A DNA stretch of 64,000 nt, taken from NCBI GenBank assembly GCA_900769325.1, contig CAAGGF010000077.1:49531-113530 (forward strand), in the 5' to 3' direction. This document shows positions 42,949 to 52,305 of the stretch, one piece after another. This DNA comes from Spirochaetia bacterium (lineage in GTDB: Bacteria > Spirochaetota > Spirochaetia > Treponematales > Treponemataceae). The position numbers and the translations under genes are program-made. Under the pieces are notes generated by a model. The model saw only the letters and a program-made list of their open reading frames with translations, was not told the origin of the DNA and did no database searches. Every line of letters starts with the position of its first letter. Within the stretch, counting starts at the first letter, position 1.

Positions 42949-44233
42949 GTAAAACCTCACAAATATTCATTTTTAAAACATTTCTGCTTGCCCACCATGA
43001 AGAAATTAAAGGCGTTAAAATTCCGAAAAGAGCGACTGAAAAAACTTCAAGAGGCTTTACAACAGCCGGAATTGATGCGTAAATTTCAAAAGCATAATTT
43101 TTAGAAAGGAATTGGGAGGCAGAAGGCGAAAAAATCATGAAAATTATATAATTAAAATAATATTCTGCATCTGCAAGGAAAATAAAAATTGTTGCGATAT
43201 TTTTTGTAATTAAAAGTGCAAGAATTATCCCGATAAAAACGCCTTTTACGCCGTTTAAAAATCCTTTCACGATGAAGACCATTTTTATTTCATTTTTCTT
43301 TGCACCTAACGACGACATCACTGCAATTTCTTTTGCACGCTCAAAAACAAGCCTTCTAGTTCCGTTGTAGATGTTTATTCCGACTACAAGAAAAATTACC
43401 ATTATTAAAAGAAAAATCATGTCCTTTTCGATTCTCAGCGTTGAAAAAAAACTTTTATTAAAACTTTTCCATGAAAGGCACTTTACACACGGAAACTGCT
43501 TTTTTATATCTGAAATAATTTTTGCATCGGCATTGTAATTTTTCAATTTTAGAGCGTAAAAAGGTTCTGCATCTTTTCCGAAATATTTTTTTGCATCATC
43601 AAGGCTTATAAATGCAAAACTCTGATTTATGTCGAGGTTTCTGGATTCAAAAATTCCTGAAACAGTAAAAATTCTGTCTTTTGAAATCAATGAAACATCC
43701 TTTGAAGAACTTAATGCAAGAAGATTTACTTTGCTTCCCACATAAACGCCTAAAGATTCTGCAAGATTTACGCCTAAAACGATTTTATTTTCGCCTGAAA
43801 TGTCAAAATTGCCTGAATAAACTGAAATTTCTTTATTAAACCCCGAATCAACATCAAGAATATCGGTTGGAACTGCCTTTATAATGGAAACTGCCTGCTT
43901 CCCAGAAGGAGATGCAATCAGGCTCTGGCTTTCATACATTTTTACGGCACTTTTTATTTCTTTTTTTGATTCTAAAAATTCTACAAATGACTGTTCTTGC
44001 TCAGCCGGAATTTCTGAAGCCTGAATATGAGATGAACTTATTTCAAGGAGAGAATTTATTGAAGTTCCCTGAAAACCGTTCATTACGCTCAGCACGGAAA
44101 CTAAAGTCATCACCCCAAAAGCGATTCCAAGAGAACTTAAAAAATTAGTAACGCCGGAACTTCCTTTTTTATCTACAGAAGAAAACCTTTTTGAAACAAA
44201 GAAAATCCATTTTAATGACTTAAAACTATTCAT
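42938..44233 (-). CDS. LolC/LolE-family lipoprotein-export permease
   Basis: The permease (431 residues from the ATG at 44233) has one N-terminal helix (about 26-48), a periplasmic domain and three C-terminal helices. It ends SWWASRNVLKMNICEVL. The reading frame extends upstream to 44344 but that part falls inside the preceding gene and is unlikely to be used. It overlaps the upstream secreted-protein gene by 8 bases and the LolD gene by 11. A polar insert near FSPSASQFLSKNYAF lies between the last helices and could face the periplasm. Confidence 0.85.
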   Translation of the reverse strand: MNSFKSLKWIFFVSKRFSSVDKKGSSGVTNFLSSLGIAFGVMTLVSVLSVMNGFQGTSINSLLEISSSHIQASEIPAEQEQSFVEFLESKKEIKSAVKMYESQSLIASPSGKQAVSIIKAVPTDILDVDSGFNKEISVYSGNFDISGENKIVLGVNLAESLGVYVGSKVNLLALSSSKDVSLISKDRIFTVSGIFESRNLDINQSFAFISLDDAKKYFGKDAEPFYALKLKNYNADAKIISDIKKQFPCVKCLSWKSFNKSFFSTLRIEKDMIFLLIMVIFLVVGINIYNGTRRLVFERAKEIAVMSSLGAKKNEIKMVFIVKGFLNGVKGVFIGIILALLITKNIATIFIFLADAEYYFNYIIFMIFSPSASQFLSKNYAFEIYASIPAVVKPLEVFSVALFGILTPLISSWWASRNVLKMNICEVLHEI

Positions 44234-45383
44234 AATTTTTTCGCCGGAGTAAAATTCCGTTTTTATAGAACAAATCTTTTGTGCGCTTTCCGTTTGAAAC
44301 ATAAGATTCAACTGAAAAATCATCTTCAAAGAAAATCCGTTCAATATAATTAACAGAATCTTTATATTCGACAGATTTTTTTAAAATTCCATTCTCGTAA
44401 TAAAAATAATCAGGAACGGAAATATTTTTTTCGTAAGAAAAAACTTCTTTTTGAACACTAGTCGATGCCTTTTTATTTTTACCGGTATTTTCATAATTAT
44501 ATAAAATCGTCTTTTTTTCAACTATACGAAAATCAAAATCATATAAATAAAAATTTTCTTCGTTTAAAATATATTTTTTTTCGTTTTCATCTTCAAGATT
44601 TTCTTCCATGTAGATTTTTTTTGCAGTCACTTTTCCGTCTGAATTATAAACCTCGAGGATTTTTGATTTTCCTTCAAGAATTTCAAGAGAATCGGGTTTT
44701 AAATTATCAGCAGAATAATTATAAAATTCAGTTTTTTTAATTGAAGAATTATTTAAATCGGTTATGTCCCAAATTTCTTTTTTTTCAAGGCGAAGTTTTT
44801 CATCAAAATAACAGCGTACAGACTTTTTTCCATCAGAATTTATTATGACGCGACCGGAAGGATTTTTTTGAAAAGAAAAAGTTTCATCAGAAAAATTAAA
44901 ATATGAAAGATTATTTTCAAGGTCTAAAACCAAAGTGCTTTTTTCATTTTCAATGTTTGTAACCGATTCAATAATCTGTAAATCGTTTTTTTCTTCTTCA
45001 AAAATATTTACTTCACTTGTGTAATAGTCAAAATCAGAATCAGGCGGAATTGAAATATTTTTTAAAAATTCAGAAATGTCTTCAACCGCAAAATCAATTT
45101 TATCTGCAAGAAGAGATTCGATTGTTCCGCGCTTGTTTTTGTAAATCAAATCAAAATATGTAGCCGGTCCGTTTTCAAAATTCCATGAAATGCGCATCAA
45201 AAGATTTGTAAAATCAGAAGGAAGTTTTGAAATCTCTCGGAAAATCTCATCATCTGCTTCTTTTAAAAGCGAGGAAACATTTACTTTAAAAAAAAGTTCT
45301 TTTAATCCGTCTGAAAGGTTTTGTGAAAAAGAGAAGAATTTAATAAAAATCAGCAATAAAGCAAAAAGAATTTTTTTATTCAA
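44226..45383 (-). CDS. Secreted protein with MORN-like C-terminal repeats
   Basis: The 385-residue protein starts at a TTG (AGG 9 bases upstream) and has a signal peptide (KKILFALLLIFIKFFSFS). After a mixed domain, residues from about 180 contain repeated 'K-x-Y-x-x-x-G' strands such as YYYENGILKKSVEY and LFYKNGILLRRKNYE. These resemble the MORN/YwqK-type repeats found in extracellular proteins. A position just upstream of a LolCDE-like operon suggests an envelope role, for example a lipoprotein-carrier function, but there is no LolA-like motif that I can see. Unknown otherwise. Confidence 0.65.
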   Translation of the reverse strand: MNKKILFALLLIFIKFFSFSQNLSDGLKELFFKVNVSSLLKEADDEIFREISKLPSDFTNLLMRISWNFENGPATYFDLIYKNKRGTIESLLADKIDFAVEDISEFLKNISIPPDSDFDYYTSEVNIFEEEKNDLQIIESVTNIENEKSTLVLDLENNLSYFNFSDETFSFQKNPSGRVIINSDGKKSVRCYFDEKLRLEKKEIWDITDLNNSSIKKTEFYNYSADNLKPDSLEILEGKSKILEVYNSDGKVTAKKIYMEENLEDENEKKYILNEENFYLYDFDFRIVEKKTILYNYENTGKNKKASTSVQKEVFSYEKNISVPDYFYYENGILKKSVEYKDSVNYIERIFFEDDFSVESYVSNGKRTKDLFYKNGILLRRKNYE

Positions 45384-45385
45384 TT

Positions 45386-46258
45386 TTACAAACCTAAAAA
45401 TTCATCTGCATATTTTTCAGCATCAAACGGAGCAATATTTTCATATTTTTCGCCGTCACAGACAAACGCAACAGGAAGATTAAGTTCTTTTCCGATTGTA
45501 ATTGCAATTCCACCTTTTGCCGTAGAATCGTATTTTGTAAGAATTACGGCATCCACTCCGACAGCTTCATTAAATACTTCCGCCTGTCTCAATGCATTCT
45601 GCCCTGTCGTTGAATCTAAAACCAAAAGCCGTTTATAAAGTCCTTCTGTTGCCTTATCAAGACAAACTTTATGAATTTTTTGAAGTTCACGGACAAGGTT
45701 TTCTTTATTGTGAAGTCGTCCTGCAGTATCGCTTATTACAAGACCGGAACCTTTTGCCTTACATGCACTTGAAGCATCAAAAATTACCGCCGCAGGATCT
45801 GAACCGTGCTGATGGCTTACAACCCTTACTGAAATATTTTTTCCGTGAATGTCAAGCTGCTCGATAGCTGCCGCCCTGAAAGTATCTGCACTTGCAAGAA
45901 CGATGTTTTCGACACCTTTTAGTTTGTAATACGAAGCAAGTTTTGCAACTGAAGTCGTTTTTCCGACACCGTTTACGCCTAAAACCATCCAGATATTTAT
46001 GCCTGATTCACTTACTTCAAGATTGTATGATTTTACATATTGAAGAATGATTTTTTTTAATTCCTGAAGAATGCCGTTTTCTGTCGTGATTTTATTTTTT
46101 TTACAGACATCTTCAAGCAAATCAGAAATTTCAAAAGCCGTTTTTGCCCCTACATCACCTTCGATAAGAGTGTCAGTTAAATCTTCAAAAAATTCTTCAT
46201 CAATTTTTTTTGATGAAAAAAGACTTTTAAATTTTTCTGCAAAAGTGTTTTTCCTCAT
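45386..46258 (-). CDS. ftsY: Signal recognition particle receptor FtsY
   Basis: FtsY is the GTPase that docks the SRP-ribosome complex at the membrane. The N-domain occupies about 1-85. The G-domain has G1 GVNGVGKTTS, the SRP-family insertion motif DTFRAAAIEQL, G3 DTAGRLHNK, G4 TKYDSTAKGG, and the closing DAEKYADEFL. At 290 residues it is the short form lacking an acidic A-domain. I prefer the ATG at 46258, with GAGGG upstream; a TTG at 46270 adds four residues and covers that site. Confidence 0.95.
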   Translation of the reverse strand: MRKNTFAEKFKSLFSSKKIDEEFFEDLTDTLIEGDVGAKTAFEISDLLEDVCKKNKITTENGILQELKKIILQYVKSYNLEVSESGINIWMVLGVNGVGKTTSVAKLASYYKLKGVENIVLASADTFRAAAIEQLDIHGKNISVRVVSHQHGSDPAAVIFDASSACKAKGSGLVISDTAGRLHNKENLVRELQKIHKVCLDKATEGLYKRLLVLDSTTGQNALRQAEVFNEAVGVDAVILTKYDSTAKGGIAITIGKELNLPVAFVCDGEKYENIAPFDAEKYADEFLGL

Positions 46259-46302
46259 ATTTTCCCTCAATAAATATTAATATTTAAACCTTAAAAAAGT
46301 TT

Positions 46303-48051
46303 TTATTCCAAAGCATTCTCACTTTTAATTTCAGAAGTATCAAAAAGCGATTCAAAATTTTCAATATCATCATCTGTTGAAAAATTTTCTTCTTCAGTTT
46401 TTTGATTTTCTTCGTTTTGTTTAATTTCTTCAAGATTTTTCCTGTCGTTTTCTTCTAATTTTATTTTCTGCTTTTCTGAAAGAGGTTTTGCTTCAACAGG
46501 AAGAACAGTATTTGCCGCAACAAGATAACGGATAAGTTCGTAGATAAAAAAGCACCCAGAAGCAATTGCAATTCCTCCCGTAACATTTGAAGCGACCTGC
46601 CATTTATTTCCGTCTGCGATATTTATTGCAGAACCGTTTTTCAACGCCATCGCATAAGAATTGTAGTTCCCGTAGCAGAAAAAATACGGCATAAGAGAAA
46701 TCATAAAAATACTGTAGGAACCGTACATTTTTTTTCGGCGGCTGTCGATGTATTCGCTTCTGTCAAAAGTTTTTACATCCGCTTTCAAAAACGCTGAATC
46801 AATCAATGTTTTTTCTGGAATGAAAAAATCTGCCGCTTTACCGTCTGTATTTATAAAATGACCCATTATGTTTTTTCCGTTTATGGAAATTGCAGAATAA
46901 GGCTTTTCATAACTGATTTTTCCTGAAAAAATGCCGTTTGCAAAAATATCGCCTTCATAAGGCTTTAAAAACCTGAGCGAAACTGAACCTTCTTGAATTT
47001 TTTGCATCTGGACATTAATCTCGTAACTTGCATTTCCTTTAAAATGGTATGAAGCAGTTAAATCTTTATAACCGTCTGAAGAAAAATGCAGCGTGTGAAT
47101 TCCGCTTGAAAGAACAATATTTTCAAATGATTTTGTATAAACAGCATCATCAATCAAAATCCTTACATCATTTTTTATTTCTTCCGGTTCAACAGAAATA
47201 GAAACGGAAATCGGAATGCTGTCAGAAAGTTTTGGGCTTATAATAGAAGAAATGTTTTGTGCAAGCGAATTTAAATCAGAAAAAGATGCAACATCAACAG
47301 CATTGCCTATAACTTTTCCTCCCGGATAATTGTAAAGAGTAACTGAGACGGAAAGAAAATCTCCGTACGATGTGATTTTTCCTGTTATAAGACAATTTAT
47401 GTTTGCAGAAACGAGTTTATTTACAGTTTCACTTCTTGTGTAATCAAAATCCAAATCTGATTTTAAATCCGTGTAGAGTTTTTGCGGGTCAGACTGATAA
47501 ATAGAAATGTCTTCGATAACGGGAGATTCGTATTTTCCGAAAAAATTTTTAAAATAATTTGCCTTATCGCCCTCTTCAAATTTTTGCTCTTCATGAATTT
47601 TCTTTTCGTATTCTTTTTTAACTTTTTCAACTTCTTTTAAATTTTGAGAAATTTTTTCTTCGATGTCTTTTATTTTTTTATCTGATTCTTTTAACTTTCG
47701 CTTTAATTTTGACTTTGAATAATCGTTTAAAAATATTACATCGCGCAATTTTACTTCATTTGAAAGCTGAAGAAAAAGAGAAATCCGTTCCTTTTGAAAA
47801 TCATAGAGTTTTCTGTCTAAAATTTCCTGTGATGCAAGACGCCTCTGAACATTTTCGTTTAAAAATTCCAAAATCAAAGACGGAAGCACTTGAGAACACG
47901 ATTTTAACACCTCGTTATCCTTGTTATTTGTAAGGACAAAAGGTTCTGCGGCAACAGTCCATTTTGACGCTGCATAAAGATTTTCAAAAGAAAACAAAAG
48001 TGCGGAAAATAAAATAAATTTAAGGGAAAATTTAAAGATTTTCGTCGTCAT
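46303..48051 (-). CDS. Secreted PEGA-like protein with coiled coil
   Basis: I place the start at the ATG at 48051, preceded by AAGGA and giving a signal peptide (MTTKIFKFSLKFILFSALLF). The longer frame to 48093 lies within prfB. Features in order: an N-terminal domain that resembles treponemal surface-associated proteins, a charged coiled coil (about 105-170), a region with GKITSYGDFLSVSVTLYNY like CsgG/TolB-type folds, PEGA-like beta units near 290-345, a hydrophobic segment near 455-480 and another near 490-515, and a Glu/Asn-rich tail. No enzyme motif is visible. It overlaps prfB by 20 bases. Confidence 0.7.
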   Translation of the reverse strand: MTTKIFKFSLKFILFSALLFSFENLYAASKWTVAAEPFVLTNNKDNEVLKSCSQVLPSLILEFLNENVQRRLASQEILDRKLYDFQKERISLFLQLSNEVKLRDVIFLNDYSKSKLKRKLKESDKKIKDIEEKISQNLKEVEKVKKEYEKKIHEEQKFEEGDKANYFKNFFGKYESPVIEDISIYQSDPQKLYTDLKSDLDFDYTRSETVNKLVSANINCLITGKITSYGDFLSVSVTLYNYPGGKVIGNAVDVASFSDLNSLAQNISSIISPKLSDSIPISVSISVEPEEIKNDVRILIDDAVYTKSFENIVLSSGIHTLHFSSDGYKDLTASYHFKGNASYEINVQMQKIQEGSVSLRFLKPYEGDIFANGIFSGKISYEKPYSAISINGKNIMGHFINTDGKAADFFIPEKTLIDSAFLKADVKTFDRSEYIDSRRKKMYGSYSIFMISLMPYFFCYGNYNSYAMALKNGSAINIADGNKWQVASNVTGGIAIASGCFFIYELIRYLVAANTVLPVEAKPLSEKQKIKLEENDRKNLEEIKQNEENQKTEEENFSTDDDIENFESLFDTSEIKSENALE

Positions 48052-49168
48052 CGTCCTTTGAATCCATCGCTTTTCCTTTCCATTTTGCGACAAGATAAGC
48101 GTTCATAAAATCGTCTAAATCCCCGTCCATTACAGCCTGAATATTACCAGATTCAAATTTTGTCCTGTGATCTTTTACCATTGTATAAGGCTGAAAAACA
48201 TAAGAGCGGATTTGGCTTCCAAAGGAAATGTCTTTTTTTTCAGAACCGAATTTTGAATTTTCCTCTTCTTTTTTTTGACGGTAATATTCATAAAGTTTTG
48301 ATTTAAGCATGCTCATACAGCTTGCGCGGTTCATAAGCTGGCTGCGTTCAGACTGACAGGCAACAACGATTCCTGTTGGAATATGCGTAAACCGAACGGC
48401 TGATTCTGTTTTGTTTACATGCTGACCGCCCTTTCCGCCTGCACGGTAAGTATCGATTCTTAAATCTTCAGGTTTAATTTCAACTTCGATTGAATCATCT
48501 AAAACCGGAAAAACATAAACACTTGCAAAAGATGTGTGCCGCCTTGCATTTGAATCAAAAGGACTGATTCTTACAAGACGATGAATTCCGGCTTCGCATT
48601 TTAAATAACCGTAAACATAATCGCCTTCAATCTGCATAGTAACAGATTTTATTCCGCCTTCCGCCTCAAGAATATCGATAGTTTCAATTTTAAAACCGTG
48701 GCGTTCTGCCCATCTTGTATACATTCTGCTTAGCATATATGCCCAGTCTTCTGCTTCTGTTCCGCCTGCCCCCGAATGAATCGTAATAAAGGCAGCAGAA
48801 TCATCAACTTCATCTGAGAGAAGATTTAAAACATTCAATTTTTCAAATTCCTGTTTTAAATTTTCATACATTTCAACAAATTCTGCTTCATCATCAAGAG
48901 AAGAAGATTCAAGTGCTAGGTCGTACATTGCTTCCAAATCGCTGAAATCTGAAAAAAGTTTCTTCCAAGGCTCGATTCGTTTTTTTAATTTGCGGATTTC
49001 TGCCATGACTTTTTCTGCTTTTTCATGATTGTCCCAAAAATCAGGATTTTCTGTAATTTTTTCTTTTTCTTTTATTTTTTTTTCAACAGAATTTGTGTCC
49101 AGTTTTTCGTAAACATTTGAAATTTCTGTTTTTAATTCGTTCAATTGAAATTTATAATCTTCTATCAT
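48032..49168 (-). CDS. prfB: Peptide chain release factor 2 (no programmed frameshift)
   Basis: RF2 ends translation at UGA and UAA. The stop-reading tripeptide SPF (202-204) and the peptidyl-hydrolysis GGQ (247-249) are in place. The length of 378 is normal for RF2 and the frame runs unbroken from the ATG at 49168, including the region near codon 25 where most bacteria place an in-frame UGA and a +1 shift. So autoregulation by frameshifting is absent. AGGA lies 6 bases before the ATG, and TGGTACACT further up is a possible extended -10. It heads the minus-strand run down to the Lol genes. Confidence 0.95.
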   Translation of the reverse strand: MIEDYKFQLNELKTEISNVYEKLDTNSVEKKIKEKEKITENPDFWDNHEKAEKVMAEIRKLKKRIEPWKKLFSDFSDLEAMYDLALESSSLDDEAEFVEMYENLKQEFEKLNVLNLLSDEVDDSAAFITIHSGAGGTEAEDWAYMLSRMYTRWAERHGFKIETIDILEAEGGIKSVTMQIEGDYVYGYLKCEAGIHRLVRISPFDSNARRHTSFASVYVFPVLDDSIEVEIKPEDLRIDTYRAGGKGGQHVNKTESAVRFTHIPTGIVVACQSERSQLMNRASCMSMLKSKLYEYYRQKKEEENSKFGSEKKDISFGSQIRSYVFQPYTMVKDHRTKFESGNIQAVMDGDLDDFMNAYLVAKWKGKAMDSKDDDDENL

Positions 49169-49266
49169 AATTAATCCTGTGCAATATGTATTTTTAAGTG
49201 TACCATAAAAAAAGAATAATTTGAATACTGTTGAAAAAAATCATTGTAAAATTCAAAGGGAAGTAT

Positions 49267-49295
49267 TTGACAATTAAAAGAATGCAAAATATTAT
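49267..49295 (+). promoter_or_regulatory. Near-consensus promoter ending 6 bases before an ATG
   Basis: TTGACA (49267-49272) and TATTAT (49290-49295) are exactly 17 bases apart. The -10 ends 6 bases before the ATG at 49302, so the transcript should start at the start codon. Confidence 0.85.
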
Positions 49296-49301
49296 AAACA
49301 T

Positions 49302-50201
49302 ATGAAGAAAAATTTTATTTCAATTCTTTTAACGCTTTTTTTTCTGCCGGTTTTTTCTTTTGAACGGCCAATTGTAAAAAACATCAATGCAATTCCGGGA
49401 AAAATAAATACAATCACAGTTACATGGACTTTACCGGAAAATCCAAATCCTCAAATCACAGAAATAAAAATTTTCAGAACGCTCAAGCAGATTAAAAATT
49501 TTTCACAACTAAAAGATGAAAATCCTCTTGCATCCCTTCCGCCTGATTCTACAGGTTATACAGATAAAGTTCCCAATTACCGCGATTATTTTTATACAGT
49601 CATCGCAAAAACAAAAAAATCACTTGAAACTACTGTGATTCCCTCAGAAAATGCAACGGTAAAGCCGGTTCACATATCTCTTCCGGAACCTGAACCTAAA
49701 AAAGACACTGGAAAAGTTAAAGCTCAAAAAACTTACCCGGACGGAACTTTACGCGAAAAGCCACTTCCATACCTTGACCTTCTTGAGAAAAAAAATGAAG
49801 TTAAAATCGAAATGAGCCTTCAGGCAAAATCTGTTGCAGAGAATCTTGGAAGCGACAAAAACAAAATAAAAAACAAGAATTTTCAGAAGCCTTACATTTT
49901 TGAAGAAGATTTAATAAGCCCTGACGGCGGGGACGATTTTCTTCTTTTTGAAATACTAAAAAATTCTTTCATCCGGCAAAATTATTCTGAAAGCGAAAAA
50001 GAACTTGCACGCCTTTCAGGAACAAAAATTTCAGAAGATGTTTTAAACCGTGCAACATTCTACCTTGGAGAATCGCATTATTTTCAAGGAAATTATCAAA
50101 GTGCCGTTAAAAACTTTTTAAAAGTCTACGAAGTCTTCCCGGAACTTTCAAAAAAGTGGATTACTTCTTCTCTGGATTTGCTTGAAATCCCGGAATTTTA
50201 A
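49302..50201 (+). CDS. Secreted protein with FN3-like and TPR-like parts
   Basis: The 299-residue protein has a signal peptide (MKKNFISILLTLFFLPVFS). Residues about 22-120 look like a fibronectin type III domain: the phrases ITVTWTLPENP and YRDYFYTVIAKTK are characteristic strands. A charged linker follows. The last 90 residues hold two TPR-like helical pairs (QNYSESEKELARLSG and GESHYFQGNYQSAVKNFLKV). It may act as a periplasmic binding scaffold. The gene is a singleton, divergent from prfB, with a promoter predicted to give a leaderless message. Confidence 0.72.
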   Translation: MKKNFISILLTLFFLPVFSFERPIVKNINAIPGKINTITVTWTLPENPNPQITEIKIFRTLKQIKNFSQLKDENPLASLPPDSTGYTDKVPNYRDYFYTVIAKTKKSLETTVIPSENATVKPVHISLPEPEPKKDTGKVKAQKTYPDGTLREKPLPYLDLLEKKNEVKIEMSLQAKSVAENLGSDKNKIKNKNFQKPYIFEEDLISPDGGDDFLLFEILKNSFIRQNYSESEKELARLSGTKISEDVLNRATFYLGESHYFQGNYQSAVKNFLKVYEVFPELSKKWITSSLDLLEIPEF

Positions 50202-50238
50202 TCATAAATTAAAAAGAGAATTTTTATAAATCTTTCAA

Positions 50239-52305
50239 TTAATAAATTCCGCGGATTAAGTCTACAAACGAAGGAGATTTATTAATCGGTAAATCGCTGT
50301 AATTTAAAGTCTTTTTCAGATTTCCGTCTTTTTCTGAAACCGGTGCGTTTTCATTTAATAGCAACTGAGTTTCCGTATTATTCGGATTTGAAATTAAAAC
50401 CACTTCATCTAAAATATTCGTTTTATCGTATAAGCCGTCGTATTCAAGTATTCCTTCTGAAATTTCTTCTGAACACGATGTCAAAGTAAGTTTTCCAAGC
50501 CTGTCATAATCTTTGTAAACAAGCGAAGAAGAATTGCTTGAAACGGAAACAGCATCCTTTTTTACGACATCAAAAACAGAACCTTCATAAACATTGTCAG
50601 TTTTCCCAAGGTCTACAAGCAACGTGTTTCCGCTCCTGTTTAAAATTTTCCCGCGTACAGGAAGAAGAGAAAGAACAGCTTTGTGCATTCTTCTAAAAAC
50701 ATTTGAATATCTGTTGTTTCCCGTGTTATAAAAAGAAAAATCTTTCAATTTTGTTCCGGTTTTTCCAACATACATGCTTAAATTTAATGTTACATCGCGG
50801 AAACCTTCATCCACATCTAAAACAAGGAAAAAATCACAGGCGTTTTTTCTTGCAGTTTTATACGCTTCTGCAAAACTTGAAATTTTATTTACTTCCGTAG
50901 AAATATTTGTTTTTGAAAGGCCTGAAAAAACTTCTGATGCGTATTTTGCGGCGACAAAATTGTTTTCAACATGCATCGAATAAGAATTTGAATCTTTGTA
51001 AAAAATTCCGATTTTGTATCTTGTCTTGTCTAAATAAAAAGGTTCGATTTTCCATTTTTTGCTCAAGGAATTTGAAAGAAGCGAAGTATAGGATTCAATT
51101 GAATCAGAAAGTTCTCGGGAAATTTTCTCTTTTTCCTGATTTTCATATATAAATTGAATCTGATTTAAATAAGATTCGTTGTAGCCGTTTAACTTTAAAA
51201 CTTGAGCAAACTGATAGCGTGCATCAAAATTAAACGGCTCGATTTTCAATGCCCTCTGATATTCAAAAGCCGTTCCCGGATAATCAAATCTTTTTTCGTA
51301 TTCTAAAGCATTTTCCGCATGATATTTAGACCAAACAGAACGCCTTTCATCTTCGATATCGACAAAAGAGTTTACAAGAATTTCTAAAGCGGCTCTCATA
51401 ATTTCATCATCGCCTGAAATTTCACAGCCCTGCGACCAGGTGTTTATTGCACTTTCAAAATCCGAGAGTTTATATTCTGCAAAACCTTTTAAATACCAAG
51501 CAGTTTTTCTTGACCTGTCGTGTTCGATTCTGTAGTCGCAGATATTGATTACTTCTTCGTACTGTGAAAGCCTGTATAAAATATTTGCAAGGAGTTCGTA
51601 AAATTTATCTTCATTTGGATTTAATTCAAGGGAAAGCCGAACTCTTTTTTCAGCATTTTTGTAATCGCCCTGCATGACATAAAGAATCGCAGAATAATAA
51701 TACACATCTGCGTTTCCAGTGTAAAAATTTAATGCCTTCTGAATGTATTCCTGTGCTTCCCTGTATTTTCCCTGTTTTCCCAAAAGAAGACCGAGACTCA
51801 GCAAAGCCTTTCTGTTTGAACTTTCTCGGAAAAGGGCATTTTCGTATTCTTTTTCTGCAGCTGAATATTTTCCATTTAAAAGAAAAAGCTCAGCCCGCCC
51901 GAATCTTGCAGTCACATCGTTCGGGTACATTTTTAAAACTTCATCAAAAATTTTTTCTGCTTCAGGAATTTTACCAAGAGAGATATAAGTCATTCCGCGA
52001 AGATTTAAAATTTTAGGATCTGAAGGAGAATATTTTTCTGCGTTTTCAAGGTAAGAAAGCGTAAGGTCAAATTCGTCAAGTTGGTACGAACATTCTGCAA
52101 GCAAAAACCACGCCTTATGGTAATCAGGATTTTTTGCTACAGTCTCAAGAAGATATTGATACGCCGAATACCAGTTTTCATCTTCGATTTCTTTTTCTGC
52201 AAGAACAAAATAATCAGAAGCCGACTTTGAAGAATCTTCTGCAACTAAAGAAAAAGAAAATAAAATTAAAAAAAAGAGTGTAAAAAATTTATTCTTTTTT
52301 ATCAT
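50239..52305 (-). CDS. Large secreted TPR protein
   Basis: The product (688 residues from the ATG at 52305, which has GGAAG upstream) opens with a signal peptide (MIKKNKFFTLFFLILFSFSLVA). About nine tetratricopeptide repeats fill residues 25-370, with units such as AWFLLAECSYQLDEFDLTLSYL and ALLSLGLLLGKQGKYREAQEY(I). The C-terminal half contains a domain with KIGIFYKDSNSYSMHVENN that recalls periplasmic binding folds, then a beta-rich region (about 545-640). TPR solenoids mediate protein assembly. Its start lies inside the corC-like gene, so it belongs to the phoH operon. Role unknown. Confidence 0.76.
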   Translation of the reverse strand: MIKKNKFFTLFFLILFSFSLVAEDSSKSASDYFVLAEKEIEDENWYSAYQYLLETVAKNPDYHKAWFLLAECSYQLDEFDLTLSYLENAEKYSPSDPKILNLRGMTYISLGKIPEAEKIFDEVLKMYPNDVTARFGRAELFLLNGKYSAAEKEYENALFRESSNRKALLSLGLLLGKQGKYREAQEYIQKALNFYTGNADVYYYSAILYVMQGDYKNAEKRVRLSLELNPNEDKFYELLANILYRLSQYEEVINICDYRIEHDRSRKTAWYLKGFAEYKLSDFESAINTWSQGCEISGDDEIMRAALEILVNSFVDIEDERRSVWSKYHAENALEYEKRFDYPGTAFEYQRALKIEPFNFDARYQFAQVLKLNGYNESYLNQIQFIYENQEKEKISRELSDSIESYTSLLSNSLSKKWKIEPFYLDKTRYKIGIFYKDSNSYSMHVENNFVAAKYASEVFSGLSKTNISTEVNKISSFAEAYKTARKNACDFFLVLDVDEGFRDVTLNLSMYVGKTGTKLKDFSFYNTGNNRYSNVFRRMHKAVLSLLPVRGKILNRSGNTLLVDLGKTDNVYEGSVFDVVKKDAVSVSSNSSSLVYKDYDRLGKLTLTSCSEEISEGILEYDGLYDKTNILDEVVLISNPNNTETQLLLNENAPVSEKDGNLKKTLNYSDLPINKSPSFVDLIRGIY

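Noticed and set aside
49080..49168. Programmed +1 frameshift site in prfB
   Set aside because: I looked for an in-frame TGA with a CTTT-type slippery site near codon 25 and found the frame uninterrupted.
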